A DNA stretch of 64,000 bases from Geosiphon pyriformis (lineage: Eukaryota; Glomeromycota; Glomeromycetes; Archaeosporales; Geosiphonaceae), in contig JAAOMT010000436.1 in NCBI GenBank assembly GCA_016748015.1, forward strand, positions 120,091-184,090, written 5' to 3'. The notes under the pieces are model-generated. The model had not been told where the DNA came from. It searched no databases and saw only the letters and a program-made list of their open reading frames with translations. How positions within the stretch are numbered: the stretch's first letter is position 1; each line of letters starts with the position of its first letter. This document shows, piece by piece, positions 1 to 11,199 of the stretch. A program made the position numbers and the translations under genes.

Positions 1-378
1 TTTATCCTTTATTGCATTATGAAAAATATTAAAAATCTCGCTTTTTCTCTATAATTTTTTAAAATTTATGAGAAAATTACGAAAATCACCGCTTTCACTA
101 AAATATCTAACGAAATTCTTTTATTCATTCATATTTCTACTGGTTTATTCCTAAATATCTTATCAAAATTCCAAAGGCTTATAATAATTTCATAGATTAA
201 TTTATTCATAGATTTTAGAAATGCTCTATGATTCAGGTAATTTTTTTTTTGACCATTCTTTATAAACATCTTGTGATATTTCTATTATTATTACTACTTT
301 TTACAAAAAATTTTTTGTCCAGCTAAGCTTCAATCAATCCTCAGCTCTCCTTTTATTGAAAATTTTATCACCCAAGAA
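1..378. other. AT-rich upstream region, no gene
   Basis: No ORF with coding character is visible here. The stretch is AT-rich with homopolymer T runs and presumably holds the promoter and 5' UTR of the gene starting at 379. I cannot place a transcription start or a convincing TATA element. Confidence 0.5.
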
Positions 379-2849
379 ATGTCACCAGAAGATTCAAATT
401 CATCACCAGAATCTTCCCCATTTGTGGCGAACAGAAACATTTCCACTATACCATCAAATATCCCAAACTTTCCTAATCACGTCTATCACCATGATAGTTC
501 AACATCATTTTTTCATACAGTTCATAACCTTCAAGGAAACACCAAAGAACTTTATTTTACTAACCGTACCTCCTTCTCCGATAATCAAACTTCGAATTCG
601 CAACACTCTACTTTCCTTGACCAACAGCCTCAAGAAAATAATTCTTACAATAAATCGGAATTCGAACAAAATGCTAAAGTATCCGAGATTCAAAAGGATG
701 ATTTCTCTGCATCCTCGGATACCTTTGTTAGAGATATGAATAATCAACCAATAGGTAAAATTCCAAGGTTTTCTTTATTTCTTCAACCAATTAATATATA
801 TATATATATCTCTCCTCTCTCACTCTCTCTCTCTCTCTCTTTCTCTCTTTCTCTCTTTCTCTCTCATATTGATTAATCATATTTACATTAAAACCAGACC
901 CCCAAGGTCAGGAAAAAAAATCGCACAGCTCTAATCAATATTTTGATAATTTGGGTTTTAAAGAAGACGAACATTTATTCGACAACGAAAATAATTTTCT
1001 TTTAGAAAACATATCACAAGAAAAAGATGATAAACAAATCTCTTTGCAACAAAACTCCTTAACCCCAAAAGATGATAATATGGGTTTATCAAAGACATTA
1101 GGACCTACTATATCATTTAACTCTCCGAATACACCTACAATTCAACCTGAAGACCGGTATGCCTCTTACTTCGTTTACGACATTGATGGCTCTTTAACTT
1201 TAACCAACCCTTTCGACCAAGAGCCATCCACTTATACTCTACCGAATGGTCCTCTATTTCTCTCTAATTTCGATAGCAACGTATGTCCCAATCCTTCTCA
1301 ACAATCGCATAATCTCCTTCCCAATGAAATTGCCGATGAACGAGATCATTCCCAAGTCTTGGAGTGGCAACAAATAACACCTCAAGCCTCGGAATATACG
1401 TCCCAAAACTCATCAGATCTTTCACAAGACGACAAATTTTCAGGAATTCCTGAGGATGGTTGTTATGAACCTGACAAAAATCTTGGTATTAATTCAAACC
1501 TTTCTTTTTTAACTCCATATGCCAAATTTTTTTCTTCAAACTTTTACCTTAACCATTTCCTTCATAGCTGAAACTCTTTCATCTTTGCCATCGGTACTCG
1601 AGCCAGCTAATCCGTATTTCCTTCCCATAAAAAATCAAAATCCTTCCTTTGTCGAGGAAAATCATGTCTTCAAAGAAAAAATCTCGCAACATATCACAAG
1701 AATGGCCACCGAGCAAATTTCAGTTCCTTGGCCATTAAATATGGCCGATAACTATTCTGCTTTTTGGCGATCGATTCAACCCCAAAATCCACGACAGGAA
1801 TCCCCGTTTATCAACGAATCCTTACCAGAAGTTCCATTATATTTCTGGAATAATCATCCCAATTTGTCTTCTTTAAGAACACTGACACCCTCGCCAAAAC
1901 AATTGCGGAAACATTCTATGCCAATTGACCCTAGTCTAAATCCAAAAAGCCCTTTAGCCAGTCCAATGCTTTCTCGTTCATTCCATTTTTCAAAAAATCA
2001 CGAACAAGATGTTACTCCTCATACTCTAGAAGGTCCTTTACCTAAACGTACAAAGTCATCAAAAATTCATCAAAAATCTACGCTGAACGGCTATGAATTT
2101 CCATCGCCTATAGCGTTTCAGAATCAATTTGTCCCTTCGATACCTCCAGGGCATTCACTTCATTCTCCGATTGCATATCCTACGACAACCATACAAAACT
2201 CACAACATTATCATTATCACCAAAACTTTGAACACCCATTGGTCCCAAAAGAATATGCCAAAGCTTTCGAAGAAGAAGAGTCTCTGGATACTCCTGAACC
2301 ACCTTTTGACGCTAATGATACTAGGCCTGAGGCTCGACCACGTCGACAAAGAACGAGATATTCAGGTGATTTATATACTCCCAAGTGGGTCCGTTTAGAC
2401 GGTCAAGCGAAGGAAGGATATTGTGAACAATGTGAACCTGGAAAATGGTTGCAGCTCAAGAATAGCGCGTATTGGTAAGAGAGAGAAGATGCAATATCCA
2501 AGGTTCTTTTTCTTTTTTTTTTTAACAAAATTAGTAAATTCTTTTATTTCATAGGTATCATAAGCAATTCTACCATGGTATCTCTTCGGTCTCTGGCAAA
2601 TTCTTTGTGCCACCACTTAATACACGTTCAGCCTCACCTAATTCCTCCTTTGGCATGTTTTCTAATAATTCAACTTCGAATTCGAATTCAAATCCTTCAA
2701 CTGAAGGTCTCTGTCATCAGTGTCATCAATGGGTCCCTCTAACAAGCGCCAAGAAAAAAACGACTGCCTCTTCGGTTTTATGGTTTCGTCATGCTCACAA
2801 ATGCCACGTTTACATAAAACCAAAGAATCCGCCCACTAGAAGAAAGTAA
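379..2849 (+). CDS. Transcription regulator with Rua1-type C-terminal zinc domain
   Basis: Four exons (379-754, 898-1485, 1568-2474, 2555-2849) join in frame into 721 residues; all three introns are GT-AG. The first about 585 residues are low complexity, rich in Ser, Asn, Pro and Gln, with no fold I recognise. From about residue 589 (DLYTPKWVR) to about 715 lies the Rua1 C-terminal domain (Pfam Rua1_C, formerly DUF4451): a first CxxC (YCEQC), KNSAYWYHKQF, GISSVSGK, a second CxxC (LCHQC) and the closing WFRHAHKCH. The two CxxC pairs and the His/Cys cluster suggest zinc binding. The family includes Ustilago Rua1, regulator of a glycolipid cluster, and fission yeast Meu26; this protein's target is unknown. 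The third intron cuts the Trp codon in the domain's conserved YWYH motif. The upstream TTG at 356 is in another frame and is not the start. Confidence 0.85.
793..866. repeat. TA/TC microsatellite inside intron 1
   Basis: About 75 bp of (TA)n followed by (TC)n with TTTC interruptions lies between donor 755 and acceptor 897 of the Rua1-type gene. It supplies an unusually long pyrimidine tract. The continuation of exon 1 into it gives only low-complexity Ser/Leu sequence and is not coding. Confidence 0.85.
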
Positions 2850-3926
2850 AATACAAAAATTGATAACAAGGTATAACTAAAATATCAAGTTGATATTGTT
2901 ACCAAGAACTTTTGCAAAAATGGGAACATTGGCCTTGCTGGAGACTTCAACAAAATTCATTATCCATAAAATATGTGATAAATATCTTCTTTCAAGAAAC
3001 GCGTTCCCTCTGTAAAAATTAGCTCCTAATAACATCTTGAATAAAAACGGTTCAATTATATTTTTGCGTTATTAGAAAAAAGCTCACTTAATTTTCTCGT
3101 TATCGTGAAGTGAAATTCCGAACCCAAATTCATCACAAAACGAATTTTTCCTTTATCGCTGCAAAAACTAGACACTCATTTTATTGTTCATGATGACTTT
3201 AAAAGTGATGGTGGGAGGAAGAACTTTATATTTCATTATCGACCTATCCTTTGTTCAAGCATCGTGATTCGATGAAGAAAACAATATTTTATAACGGATG
3301 TTAAAATCCTTTTTTAGGCTTTTGTTGCAACGAATACCAAAATCAAGAAAATTGACATCAAATTGATCCAGTAATTAGGCAAGAAGCTTAAACCTGAAAA
3401 ATGGTCAAGTAATAAAAAGTAACAGTATAAAAAAATTGATAAACTCCTACAAAAGGTTTAAAATATTGTATTTCTCTCAAAGTTAAAAGATTTTTAAGTT
3501 ATATTTCTGAATTGATATAATGTTTTTTAGTTAATTACCACTTATTTAAATTCTTATCCCAGAACACAAAAACTGTTATTCTTCTTTCTTTTTTTTCCGA
3601 AATAAAATTTCTCAAAAATAAAAGAAAGAATAATAAAAGAAAGAATAATAAAAGTTTATACATTAAAAATAAATGAATATATATATTAAAAAAGCAAAAT
3701 ATAGATTTTATCAATACTTATAAAATTGATTATATATATAAATACAATTTAAGGATTTTTTTTGATTTTTTTTTGATAATTTTAATGATAAAAACATACT
3801 TTTTATTAATTAATTAATTAATTTATTTATTTGAAACTTTTGAATTACTATATTATATGAAAAGAATTCAAATTATCATTTTTTTTTTGGTCACAAATTC
3901 AAGACGAATTGTTGCGGCTTTTAATC

Positions 3927-3963
<37 letters not shown>

Positions 3964-4259
3964 TAATTGTTGTAACTCGTTCCTCGGCATTTTTATATTT
4001 TTTTCAGTACAATTTTTTATTTCATTTTTTTTTTATAATCTTATTACAAATCATAATTAAATAACAATATTGTCTATTTCTCATAATTACAGCTTACTTT
4101 TCAAAGCATTACAATAATTTTATATTGTCGAGATAAAAAATTTAAAAAAAAGTAAAAAAAGAACATCTGGGCAATTTTTTCAATGTAAAATAAAGCTTAA
4201 ATATTAGCTTTCATAATAGAGTTAAAATAAATTAGTTTCATATATATATATATATGTAT
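2850..4259. other. Intergenic, AT-rich, with microsatellites
   Basis: This gap holds no supportable gene. It contains (TTAA)n near 3807-3822, an AAT trinucleotide run near 3926-3962 and a TA run near 4239-4254. The 67-codon ORF over the AAT run encodes only a poly-Asn stretch and is not a gene. Confidence 0.6.
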
Positions 4260-5347
4260 ATTTTATCAGAATAGAATGATATTAGGACTTGGATCGTGGA
4301 AAAATCTTACATCCAAATTGTTGTCTTGGGGTTTTGGGGAGATCACTGACTCATCCCAGAATGATGCAATATATGCAAATGGTTTTCCCGCAAATTTACA
4401 GAACAGTGACGGAAGTGAAAGGGTTCGACAAGAGAGCTAGCCTAGAGTGAGTGTAAATTGAGAGAGATATAGCAAAGTAAAAAAGTGGAATCCCAAAATT
4501 CTATTCTCCTCCCCTCGCTCCTCTTCATCATACTTAAAAGGACATCTTATCATAACATAAGTCCTTCCGACTGCTAACGTTCAATATATAGCATCGTTTG
4601 CGTTCATCCCTTAGATTAAAGAGCGGAACCTTGATACAAATTATGAACTATCAATTTACCCAGTGGTTTTCTCGGTGATTCTCCCTCCCCCACTGCAAAA
4701 CCAGGATCTGCGTCGCCCTGATCTTTCATGATGTCATTAACCACTGCCGTCATCTCCCAAAGACTTTTCCAATTAACCACGGAAAGGCTAAGAGCGACCA
4801 TAATATTAAAAAGGCACACCAATACGAATCCATACAGAATTTTCCAGGCACAACAACAGTTAGTGTTAGTTGGAAGGATTATGAAAAGAAGAAATTCTTA
4901 TGCCCACCTTGGTTTCATTGACAGCTAAGTGGGATTTTCACAATTACGAGTTGCTTGTCAAGAAGGCAAAAAATTCAGCATGATATTAAGACTGTCAAGC
5001 GGCAAGAACCGATGAGACCCCACTGAACATATTCGGCGGCGGCAGCCACTACGGGGGGGGCAGACAGTTTCCTTAACTCCCAAAAGGGCATGGGCAGGTA
5101 GAGATCCTCGAGGGCGATTTTCATCCCTGTCTATTGCAGTCCCGCAATTCCGGGAGTTATACATTTCGGACCTTCCGCTTTCTATGTTACCATTACCGGC
5201 TACAAGTCTTGGATGTATAAGCCTCATTTTGGGTGACAACACCGCTCAACTCCTCGGCCTTGGCGATCAGAAGTTGACGGAAACGATATTGTCCCCAGAG
5301 CATTTTCTAGAGTCTTTTGCGTAGTTTTCCTCCCCTTATGATTTGTC
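4260..5347. other. GC-normal stretch, unresolved
   Basis: Base composition rises clearly above the flanks. Open stretches exist on both strands. On minus, about 4616-4905 is open for roughly 96 codons and includes a hydrophobic segment (FVLVCLFNIMVALSLSVV) like a membrane helix. On plus, about 4281-4440 is open for some 55 codons. None shows a domain I recognise and I could not join them into a gene model. It may be exons of an unknown gene or a worn mobile element. Confidence 0.3.
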
Positions 5348-5626
5348 ATGTCTGACACCTCAAACGACAAGATGACGATTACGTCAAGCTCGAGTGAAGA
5401 ACATGATCGCCTTTCACTCTGCAGATGCACAATCCTTCGAGACTGCTTTGTGTTTCTTACGTTTTGAAGCAGAGATAGCCACTTTAACTATTTCCGAACT
5501 GAGATCATCCATATAATTGCACAGGCGAACAATTCGTCCAATGTCACCGGAGCCTATTTTATCCAGGCCTTCAGAGGGAAACATCAAGTGGAGAGTATGC
5601 GAATGCCAGGATTAATAGAGACTTGA
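5348..5626 (+). pseudogene. Possible small gene or exon pair with one in-frame TGA
   Basis: An ATG at 5348 opens 39 codons (MSDTSNDKMTITSSSSEE...), ends at TGA 5465-5467, and the same frame then stays open another 52 codons to TGA 5624-5626. The second part contains AYFIQAFRGKHQVESMRM. No family is recognised. Either an intron removes the first TGA, it is a broken gene, or the frame is open by chance; composition is more gene-like than the surroundings. Confidence 0.25.
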
Positions 5627-6100
5627 ATGTGGCTTCCGCTTGGGTTTTGGGGATTTGTCTTAACGTTTCATAGATGTTCATTCGTTGGTTTTTCGAGAAT
5701 ATTTAAGTTTGCCCTCACATCTAATCTTGTGCGGAAAAGCTCACTTATTGTTTCTGCGCTTAGCTTCGAAGTGTAAAGGCTATACCACACGTTTATACTT
5801 ATTATAGAAAAAATTTAAATTAAAAAATGTAGGCCTAGAAATTATTTTTGTGTGAAACTAAAATCTTTACCTTGTGTCGATATGCATAGGCATGCATTGA
5901 CGAAGTGTGAAGATACGAGACATAAAAACGATTCCACAACAATTCTGATGGAATTACTTATGTGACTGAAACGAACGATTATGTGTTGACACACCTTGTC
6001 GCCTAATAATTTCGACGCTTTTTTTAAACGTCATAGGCTTCAGGCATTTCTTCTCCGTAATGCCATTTTGCTTCTTTAACACAATACAATGCCATTTGTT
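5627..6100. other. Spacer without supportable gene
   Basis: Mixed composition, short ORFs only, nothing recognised. Confidence 0.4.
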
Positions 6101-6667
6101 TTATCCCACTACATTGCTAAAGGCAAATCTCGCCAAGCGCATCCACCCCTTCAATAACTGCTTCTGAGGGCGGTTGGGATACACCTTGACCAGCAGCCTG
6201 CGGTTGAGAGTTTCTTCCAAGCGTCGTCGCTTGTTGCATGCTGCTATTGTCATGACTTCGTATTGCTTGTTCTGCGACTCTCTTGTGTATCTAGCTGCTC
6301 GTCGTCTTTGTATTCTGCAGATGAAGACAGTGTTGATGGAAAGAATATCCTCGGAGATTTTGTACTCGTCGAAGGGAACCACGAGTTTTGCATAATGCAG
6401 GGAGAAAAGGTATTGCAGGAGGTCAAGAGAGAGATGGCCGCGATGGGTAACCACAAATTCTGACTCCGCAGCTTGTCCGTTCCAATAGGACCTTAAGTCC
6501 CTGTCGTTTGGAGTTGGCCCCTGAGCCGATATCACTGAGAAGTTCGTAGGTTGAAACTTGAGAGAGGAGCCTTTTGTCGCCTGGGATCCTTTTTGCTTAG
6601 TGCTAGAGACATGGGGTAGAGAGAATTTTTTTGGTACTGGGGTTATGGCTGCCTTTTGGTAGTTCAA
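6101..6667 (-). CDS. Unrecognised 188-codon open frame, possibly an exon
   Basis: The frame is open for 188 codons on the minus strand and ends at TAA 6101-6103. Composition is normal for coding sequence in this window: basic C-terminal half (CRIQRRRAARYTRE, CNKRRRLEETLNRR) and a hydrophobic middle (LSLDLLQYLFSLHYAKLVVPF). It has no ATG near its 5' end: it opens on TTG, and the first internal Met lies in the last third. It is therefore more likely an internal or last exon, or a remnant, than a one-exon gene. I recognise no domain. Weaker open stretches on the same strand at 4616-5430 could be further pieces, but I could not join them. Confidence 0.35.
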   Translation of the reverse strand: MNYQKAAITPVPKKFSLPHVSSTKQKGSQATKGSSLKFQPTNFSVISAQGPTPNDRDLRSYWNGQAAESEFVVTHRGHLSLDLLQYLFSLHYAKLVVPFDEYKISEDILSINTVFICRIQRRRAARYTRESQNKQYEVMTIAACNKRRRLEETLNRRLLVKVYPNRPQKQLLKGWMRLARFAFSNVVG

Positions 6668-6826
6668 GAATGTGTAGACAAATACATGTTAAGAGAAAAA
6701 GGTGAGATAGCAAAAAGGAGGAGGGTTTATTTACTGTCACGAGTTTGGAACCTGATATGCATTACTAAGTACATTTAAGTACATTATTCTACAAAAATAT
6801 TTGACAGTTTCATTTTATGCTTTAAA

Positions 6827-9195
6827 ATGTCAATAACTATATTACAAAACTTTATTGGTGGCAAATTTGTGGGCACAAATGGGTCTGATGCCTTCATTGA
6901 TAGCTTTAATCCCGCAACTGGTAAAGTGGGTATCAATTTCCCATTTAAAATACTTTCTTGGGCAGGAAAAAGATCGCCATGTGACCATTTTATTGCACTC
7001 ATACATCCAACATTAGGTTCACGCCCACATCCCTGATTCAGGTCCCGAAGACATAAATGATGCTGTAACAGCGGCTCAAACCGCATTTGGCTCTTGGTCG
7101 AAAACGTCTCGTACCAAGCGCTCTGAAATCTTGAACCGAATTGCTGACATTCTTGAATCTCGACTGGTAGAATTTGCCGAAGCCGAAGTTCGTGATCAAG
7201 GAAAGTCTATTACCTTTGCGACTAATGTTGATATTAGTAGATCAGTTTACAATTTCCGTTATTTCGCTGGTCATATTTTACACGCACAGGAGAAGGCTGG
7301 CCAATTGGATGGTCTAGCTATGAGTTATGTACAGCGATGGCCTGTTGGTGTTGTTGGATTGATTTCCCCGGTAAGTGGGGTAATTGTGAATTCTTCGGCT
7401 TGATTTGCTTTATTTTAATCGCATATCTGACTACCTTTTGTCCTAAATTCAATTTCCAGTGGAATCTGTAAGTATTCAAAATTTTCATTAAAAGTTTGAA
7501 AAAACGTAATTTTACCTTTCCAAGGTCTTTAAAATTTTTAATTTATTAGCCCTTTATACCTCTTAACCTGGAAGATAGCTCCATGCATCGCAAGTAAATA
7601 AAGGGTTTTAATTAATAAGCTTCGTTGGAGTATCATCATTAATAATTTCGATATCATTTTACATAATAGGTGGGAATACTTGTGTCTGCAAACCAAGCGA
7701 ATTTACGAGTCTTACCGCTTATAGTGAGTTAAAATTTAACTCTCAATAATATCAATTTTAAGATTACTAAATTATTGCCTATCTCCTCAGTGCTCTGCTC
7801 GATTTTGAATGAAGCTGGACTTCCAAAGGGAGTAGTCAACATGATCTTCGGGACGGGTTTGTTTCATTATCCCATGTTTGCTCAGTGACATTAATCGTGA
7901 ATTTATCTCGCTAACCACTTTTTAACTTATTTTTCAGGCCCCAAAGTTGGCGAGGCTCTTGTGACCCACCCGAAAGTTCCTTTGATATCTTTTACTGGAG
8001 GTTAGGAAGATTTAATTGTAATATATAGTTAGCTTTCTAACATATATCTAAATTAGGAACGGTTACTGGTCAAAAGATAATCACAAATAGCGCTTTGTAT
8101 TACAAGAAGTTGTCTTTAGAACTTGGTTTGTATGTTAATCTCGTCTGCTAAATTATCAAGGATTTTATTTTTAACCACAAGTTTCTGTTTTTATTTAGGT
8201 GGAAAGAATGCCAACATTATCTTTGAAGATTGCAATTTTGATCAAGCAGTTGATACAAGTATTAGATCGTCGTTTGCAAATCAAGGGGAGGTAATTATTT
8301 TAGCTGGGGAGGTTTTTTACTCCTACGCTAACAACGTATTTTCTTTTAATAATGCGATTGCCACACTAGATATGTCTTTGTGGTTCCCGTATTTTCGTAC
8401 AAGAAGGAATTTATGAAAAATTCCTTCAAGAATTTATCAAGAAAACGCGTGCATTAATAGTCGGGGATCCGCGTAATCCAGAGACCAATGTTGGAGCATT
8501 GATTAGCAAAGACCATATGAAAAAGGTTCTAGGCTATATAGAGTTAGCACGTCAAGAGGGAGGCGTAATTGAGTGCGGTGGAGATCGAAAGGTATTAGAT
8601 GGTGATCTTAGTGAAGGGTATTTTGTTGAGCCGACAATTATAACTCGGTAACGACTTGTTTTTTGATCTTGTCACAAAAAAGACTGAAGGATGTCATCTC
8701 AAGATTTATTTCATTTTTTTCTTAAAATTAAGACTTCCGCCTACGTCACGCGTTGCACAAGAGGAGATTTTTGGACCGGTACATTTACTTATATTTTTCT
8801 CAGGTTTATTTCCTCTCTAATATACTCGATTTACTACAAAGGTAGTGACAATTCATCCATTCACCACTGAAAGTCAAGCGATTGATTTGGCAAATGATAA
8901 TCAATATGGTTTGAGCTGTTCAGTGTGGACAGAGAATGGGCGTAGAGGTCGTCGCGTTGCCGAATCGATACAAGTTGGAACCGTATGGGTCAATTGTTGG
9001 ATGGTGCGTGATCTCAGGATGCCATTTGGCGGAACAAAAACCAGTGGTAAGAGCTTGTTCTTTAATTTTAAGTGCTCTTGTAAAAAGTAACACCAAATTT
9101 TTTTATTAAAACATCTTCAAGGATTGGGTCGTGAAGGTGGTGATTATAGCTTGGATTTCTTCACAGAACAAAAGACGATTTGTCTAGCAGATTGA
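6827..9195 (+). CDS. ALDH8-type aldehyde dehydrogenase (2-aminomuconic semialdehyde dehydrogenase-like)
   Basis: Thirteen exons (6827-6925, 7017-7370, 7460-7467, 7550-7593, 7670-7723, 7791-7856, 7938-8000, 8057-8125, 8199-8290, 8370-8647, 8733-8778, 8842-9046, 9122-9195) join into 483 residues, the usual family length. Every intron is GT-AG and 56-91 bp long. Visible landmarks are SPWNLP with oxyanion Asn153, LELGGK with catalytic Glu251, GEICLCGSR with catalytic Cys285, EEIFGP, and PFGGTKTSGLGREG near the end. The sequence FANQGEICLC matches the ALDH8A1 group, which oxidises 2-aminomuconate semialdehyde in tryptophan (kynurenine) breakdown using NAD+; the substrate here is inferred. There is no obvious targeting peptide, so a cytosolic location is likely. 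Exon 3 is only 8 nt. The stop is TGA, so the nuclear code reads TGA as stop. The gene is convergent with the LYR gene 100 bp downstream. Confidence 0.92.
7460..7467 (+). other. 8-nt micro-exon of the ALDH gene
   Basis: TGGAATCT is flanked by AG before (7458-7459) and GTAAGT after (7468 on). It supplies Trp-Asn and the first two bases of Leu in the invariant SPWNLP motif. Exon 2 ends exactly at the Pro codon and exon 4 starts with the last base of Leu, so skipping it would shift the frame and remove the oxyanion Asn. Confidence 0.85.
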
Positions 9196-9295
9196 AAAGC
9201 TATGCCTAATTAATTCCATTCCCCCTAGTTTTTGTGATTTAATGTAGAATATTTATGATATTGGGTAAACCTGAACTAGTTTAATTATTGAAGAG

Positions 9296-9628
9296 TTAAA
9301 TTTGTTGATTTTCTTCCTCAAGTTCCCGATTTTCTTTGCCCAATTCAGCTAAGGGTATAGTTGGTTCCCCAAATCCCCTAAATATTTTTTTAATAACATT
9401 TGGCTCAACAAACATCCAAGCCTTTAGAGTTTCTAAATCTTGATAGCCACGTTCGATCAACAATTTTACTTTTTCTTCATCTTTTTCATCCCGATAAATA
9501 TCATACAAGTCACGTATATTATATTTCATCTTCCTTTGCATGTATCTGAAAGGAAATTCTTTGGAACAGACAAATCGCATTGCATTTCTGTAAAGGTGAA
9601 GAGCAGATGCGTTGGAAGGTGCAGTCAT
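9296..9628 (-). CDS. LYR-motif mitochondrial-type small protein
   Basis: A single-exon 110-residue protein starting at ATG 9628. Leu12-Tyr13-Arg14 (HLYRNAMRF) is followed by the downstream Phe typical of the Complex1_LYR superfamily, then a basic helical stretch and an acidic Gln-rich C terminus (ELEEENQQ). LYR proteins are short helical factors in mitochondria that bind acyl carrier protein and act as respiratory-complex subunits or assembly and Fe-S transfer adaptors. Which member this is cannot be told from the sequence. The gene is convergent with the ALDH gene and divergent from the PAP2 gene, sharing a spacer of under 400 bp with it. Confidence 0.7.
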   Translation of the reverse strand: MTAPSNASALHLYRNAMRFVCSKEFPFRYMQRKMKYNIRDLYDIYRDEKDEEKVKLLIERGYQDLETLKAWMFVEPNVIKKIFRGFGEPTIPLAELGKENRELEEENQQI

Positions 9629-10002
9629 GTCCTAGTGTCTACGAAAATTTTTAAAGTTTAAGTTTTGCGCAATGCAGAAAAATTTAATTAGTAGATACCC
9701 AATCAACGACGCATCCGACAGTGTTACAATTTTAACGAGAAATTTTTCAATTCAATATTTTATCACCCAAAATTGTTGATTGAAATCCAACATTTTCAAA
9801 TGTACATACGATTTGATTAAAAAAATGGTCTTCTTAATATTGTTGGACCATGTGAGTTTGATGGCTCAGTTTTTTTGAAGAAACTCCTTGTTTTCAATTC
9901 TGGAAGTTAACTAACCTCAAAACGTTTTGTAACAAATATCACTTTACCTTAGACGAAAATATGGCTATCTATCGTGACGGCCTTAACGTTTTCTTATTTT
10001 AG
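9629..10002. promoter_or_regulatory. Divergent spacer between LYR and PAP2 genes
   Basis: The short AT-rich spacer probably contains both promoters and the unresolved 5' exon(s) of the PAP2 gene. An ATG at 9825 followed by nine codons and GTGAGT at 9852 is one possible first exon. An ATG at 9961 runs into a TAG at 10000-10002 in its own frame. I cannot choose between models. Confidence 0.35.
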
Positions 10003-10540
10003 AGACCTTCACGTCGTGTACACTATTCTTGGGGCGATAACTACAACCCTTATTGGTATGTTTCCTGCGAAATCGATTTAATTTTGAGGCAAGGATATAT
10101 GATTACAGTTATTACTAATATTGATACTCCGCCACTGATTGATGCCATAACCATTAGCCAAAACGTTAAAGCGTGTGATACGTCAGCCACGTCCCTCTGA
10201 AACGCCTACCAAAACCAAAAATTCCAATTATGGAATGCCTTCTACACATTCTTCGTGCATAATGTTCTTTGCTAGCTATATATCGCTTCACATATTTGCA
10301 AATCATCTCGATCTTCCTGCCGTACTTTTACTACTTTTGATCCTTTTAACTACCGCACTCTCAGTTGTTTGGTCACGTGTAGAATTAGGACATCATACAA
10401 AAGCACAAGTTATTGCTGGAATGCTTTTGGGATGCTTTTGGGGTTGGAGTTGGGATGCAGGTTGGCGGATTTGGTGGTCACCATGGTTGGCTTCGAGGGA
10501 TTTACATGAAGGATTGAATGGTGAAAGTTTGTTAATTTAA
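10003..10540 (+). CDS. PAP2-family lipid phosphatase (5' end unresolved)
   Basis: Two exons are clear: 10003-10055 (DLHVVYTILGAITTTLI, a membrane helix) and 10158-10540, joined across a GT-AG intron. The second exon carries the full PAP2 signature: KRVIRQPRP (KxxxxxxRP), GMPSTHSS in place of PSGH, and SRVELGHHTKAQ (SRxxxxxHxxxQ), with hydrophobic helices between and after (VLLLLLILLTTALSVVW). Such enzymes dephosphorylate phosphatidate, isoprenoid or sphingoid phosphates in ER or similar membranes, with the two His and an Arg in catalysis. The STH form is also found in dolichyl-diphosphatase relatives, so the substrate is open. At least one upstream exon supplying the start codon and first helix is missing from my model. 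Confidence 0.75.
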
Positions 10541-11199
10541 AATAAAATATTTTTAAACCATTCAAAATTTTCGTATTAATCAATTGAAAACAGAAAATAA
10601 TAAGATCATGCTCCATTTTAGCTATTTCATGCATAATATTTTTAAAATACTTTATTTGATTTATTTAAAATAGATATTTTTTTACATCAAAAAATTATAG
10701 TACAAATCATTTTTAATTTTTAAAATTATTTAAAATTTTGATTTTTTATAATATAAATTACAAATTTTATCACAACTTTTAAATAAAAAAAGTTTTTATT
10801 ATTTTAATAACAATTAAGTTTAATTTAAAATTATAGATTATATAAAAAGCTTTTTTTTATATTTTTATAATTATAACCAAAGCAAAAAGTAAAAAAAAAA
10901 CCAATTACTATTTGTTTTTAATTAATAAAAACATAACAATATAAAAAATCTTTTTAATAATAAAAACAGTTAAACAATATTTTATAAGTGTTTTTTAAAT
11001 AAAATAACAAAACAGTATTTATATACTAAAAAAACATCTTTTTTTTAATTGTTTAAGATTTTTTAAAAATATATTAAAATAATTTTAATATTATTACTAT
11101 TATAAAAAGCTTTAAAAATTAATAATTAAGTTATTATTTTTTAAAACTTTTATTATTATTATTGTTTAAATAACAAAAAAAATCAAAATCAAAATTATA
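10541..11199. other. AT-rich spacer
   Basis: About 0.65 kb of strongly AT-rich sequence between the PAP2 gene and LINE A. No ORF, no recognisable element remnant. Confidence 0.5.

Noticed and set aside
3857-4060. 67-codon ORF with a poly-Asn run
   Set aside because: It is only the AAT microsatellite in translation with A/T-rich sides; no coding signature.
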